A stretch of 6,850 nt of DNA from Bryobacteraceae bacterium. GTDB taxonomy: Bacteria > Acidobacteriota > Terriglobia > Bryobacterales > Bryobacteraceae. Below the pieces are notes generated by a model. It did not search any database. It saw only the letters and a list, made by a program, of their open reading frames with translations, and was not told the origin of the DNA. Shown here in pieces: positions 6,019 through 6,850 of this stretch. Every line of letters begins with the position of its first letter. Within the stretch, counting starts at the first letter, position 1. The stretch spans positions 1-6,850 of the forward strand of contig JASHSD010000547.1 of assembly GCA_030036985.1 (NCBI GenBank), given 5' to 3'. Position numbers and translations under genes: made by a program.

Positions 6019-6801
6019 GTGTCTTCTCCACCCCTGATCGATCTGCGTAACGTCACCGTCATGCGCGGCGAGAACGTCGCCCTGCGCGATTTCAGCCTCA
6101 CCGTCGGTGCCGGAGAACACGTCGCCATCCTCGGCCCCAACGGCTGCGGCAAATCCACGCTCATTAAGACCATCACGCGCGAATGCTATCCGCTGGCACG
6201 CGAGGGATCCTCGGTTTCGATCCTGGGGCGCTCGTTATGGAACGTTTTCGATCTCCGCGGCATGCTCGGCATCGTCTCGAACGATCTGATGTCGCAATGC
6301 ACGCGCGAGATCACCGGCTTCGACATAGTGCTCTCCGGATTCTTTTCGAGCATCGGCATCTGGCCCAATCATCATGTGACGGACGAGATGCGCGAGAAGG
6401 CATTGGCGGCGCTGGCGCTGCTCGAAGCGCCGCATCTGGCGCACAAACCGGTGGACGAGATGTCCTCCGGCGAGGGGCGCCGCATGCTGATCGGCCGCGC
6501 GCTGGTGCACGGCCCGAAAGCCTTGCTTCTCGACGAGCCCTCCACCAGCCTCGATCTCTTCGCCCAGCACGAACTGCGCGAAACCGTGCGCAAGCTGGCG
6601 CAATCGGGCATCGGCATTCTCCTTGTCACGCATCATCTTTCCGACATCATTCCCGAAATCAACCGCGTGATTCTGATGCGCGGCGGCCAAATCGCCGGCG
6701 ACGGACCCAAGGAACAAACCCTCACTGCCGCCGCGCTCAGAGACCTTTTCGGCGTCGAAGTGGAACTGGCCCGCCGCGGCGGCTATTATCACCTCTGGTA
6801 G
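6019..6801 (+). CDS. ABC transporter ATP-binding protein, YlmA/ModF/PhrA-like
   Basis: This gene encodes 260 residues and starts at GTG (6019-6021). The start is supported by the immediately following beta strand LIDLRNVTVMRG, standard for an ABC ATPase N-terminus. Visible motifs in order are Walker A GPNGCGKST (39-47), signature MSSGEGRR (148-155, in place of LSGGQ-QR), Walker B ALLLDEPS (168-175), D-loop SLD (177-179) and H-switch VTHHLSDIIPEI (203-214, switch His205 or His206). The Q-loop position, in GIVSNDL (84-90), has no Gln. The SSGE signature, THH switch and EI-x-RVILM strand recall the YlmA/ModF/PhrA group, many of whose members are ATPases without a fixed permease partner. It follows the efflux permease gene after 23 bases on the same strand, so co-transcription is likely; RND pumps do not use ATP, so a direct functional link is unproven. 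No permease or binding protein is visible nearby. ATPase identity is secure; the transported substrate, if any, is unknown. Confidence 0.92.
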   Translation: MSSPPLIDLRNVTVMRGENVALRDFSLTVGAGEHVAILGPNGCGKSTLIKTITRECYPLAREGSSVSILGRSLWNVFDLRGMLGIVSNDLMSQCTREITGFDIVLSGFFSSIGIWPNHHVTDEMREKALAALALLEAPHLAHKPVDEMSSGEGRRMLIGRALVHGPKALLLDEPSTSLDLFAQHELRETVRKLAQSGIGILLVTHHLSDIIPEINRVILMRGGQIAGDGPKEQTLTAAALRDLFGVEVELARRGGYYHLW

Positions 6802-6805
6802 GACG

Positions 6806-6850
6806 ATGACAGGACCGGTAATCGGAAGACGAGAGCCGCGCTGGCCCGCC
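6806..6850 (+). CDS. Possible start of the next gene (partial)
   Basis: An ATG at 6806, four bases after the ATPase stop, opens a frame that stays open to the window edge (15 codons: MTGPVIGRREPRWPA). The preceding TAGGA at 6799-6803, which includes the stop codon, could serve as a ribosome site, though it is very close to the ATG. The tight spacing would make it the third gene of the efflux/ATPase unit. Fifteen residues are too few to name a family or to be sure it is coding. Confidence 0.35.
   Translation, partial: MTGPVIGRREPRWPA

Noticed and set aside
1..6850. CRISPR array, tRNA/rRNA genes, insertion sequence or defence genes
   Set aside because: I saw no regularly spaced repeats, no RNA-gene-like conserved blocks, no transposase motifs and no nuclease or toxin-antitoxin signatures.

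Overview
The window is high-GC DNA from a Gram-negative bacterium. The gene types fit best with an acidobacterium of the Solibacter/Bryobacter kind: a DUF2846-like lipoprotein-style protein, tandem DUF6644-like membrane proteins, an exported Siw14-like phosphatase and an MdtB/MdtC-like RND pump with weak Shine-Dalgarno sites. That assignment is inference from family content and base composition; there is no rRNA or other marker gene to confirm it.

Layout. Positions 3-176 hold the 3' end of an unrecognised + strand gene. Positions 177-440 are non-coding in the usual sense, but 195-301 is a 107-base relic of the 3' end of a membrane-protein gene whose intact relative lies at 1187-1705. A small secreted DUF2846-like protein is encoded at 441-980 (+), in DNA of noticeably lower GC. 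A 206-base convergent gap follows.

On the - strand, reading 2732 down to 1187, sits a compact three-gene unit: an exported cysteine-dependent (tyrosine/dual-specificity type) phosphatase, then two paralogous four-helix membrane proteins. The gaps are 11 bases and then a TGATG stop/start overlap. A short, AT-rich divergent intergenic region (2733-2869) carries a repeated 9-mer and probably the promoters for both directions.

On the + strand, 2870-5995 encodes a complete 1041-residue HAE1-type RND efflux permease with an intact proton-relay signature. It is followed after 23 bases by a stand-alone ABC ATPase of the YlmA/ModF/PhrA type (6019-6801, GTG start). Four bases after that, the start of another possible gene runs off the window. 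No periplasmic adaptor, outer-membrane channel or ABC permease is visible, so the partners of both transport proteins must be encoded elsewhere.

I did not find a CRISPR array, tRNA, rRNA, insertion sequence or defence system. The best unexplained signal is the relic at 195-301: seven of its eight differences from the intact copy are silent, so it looks like the remains of a gene that had been under selection.
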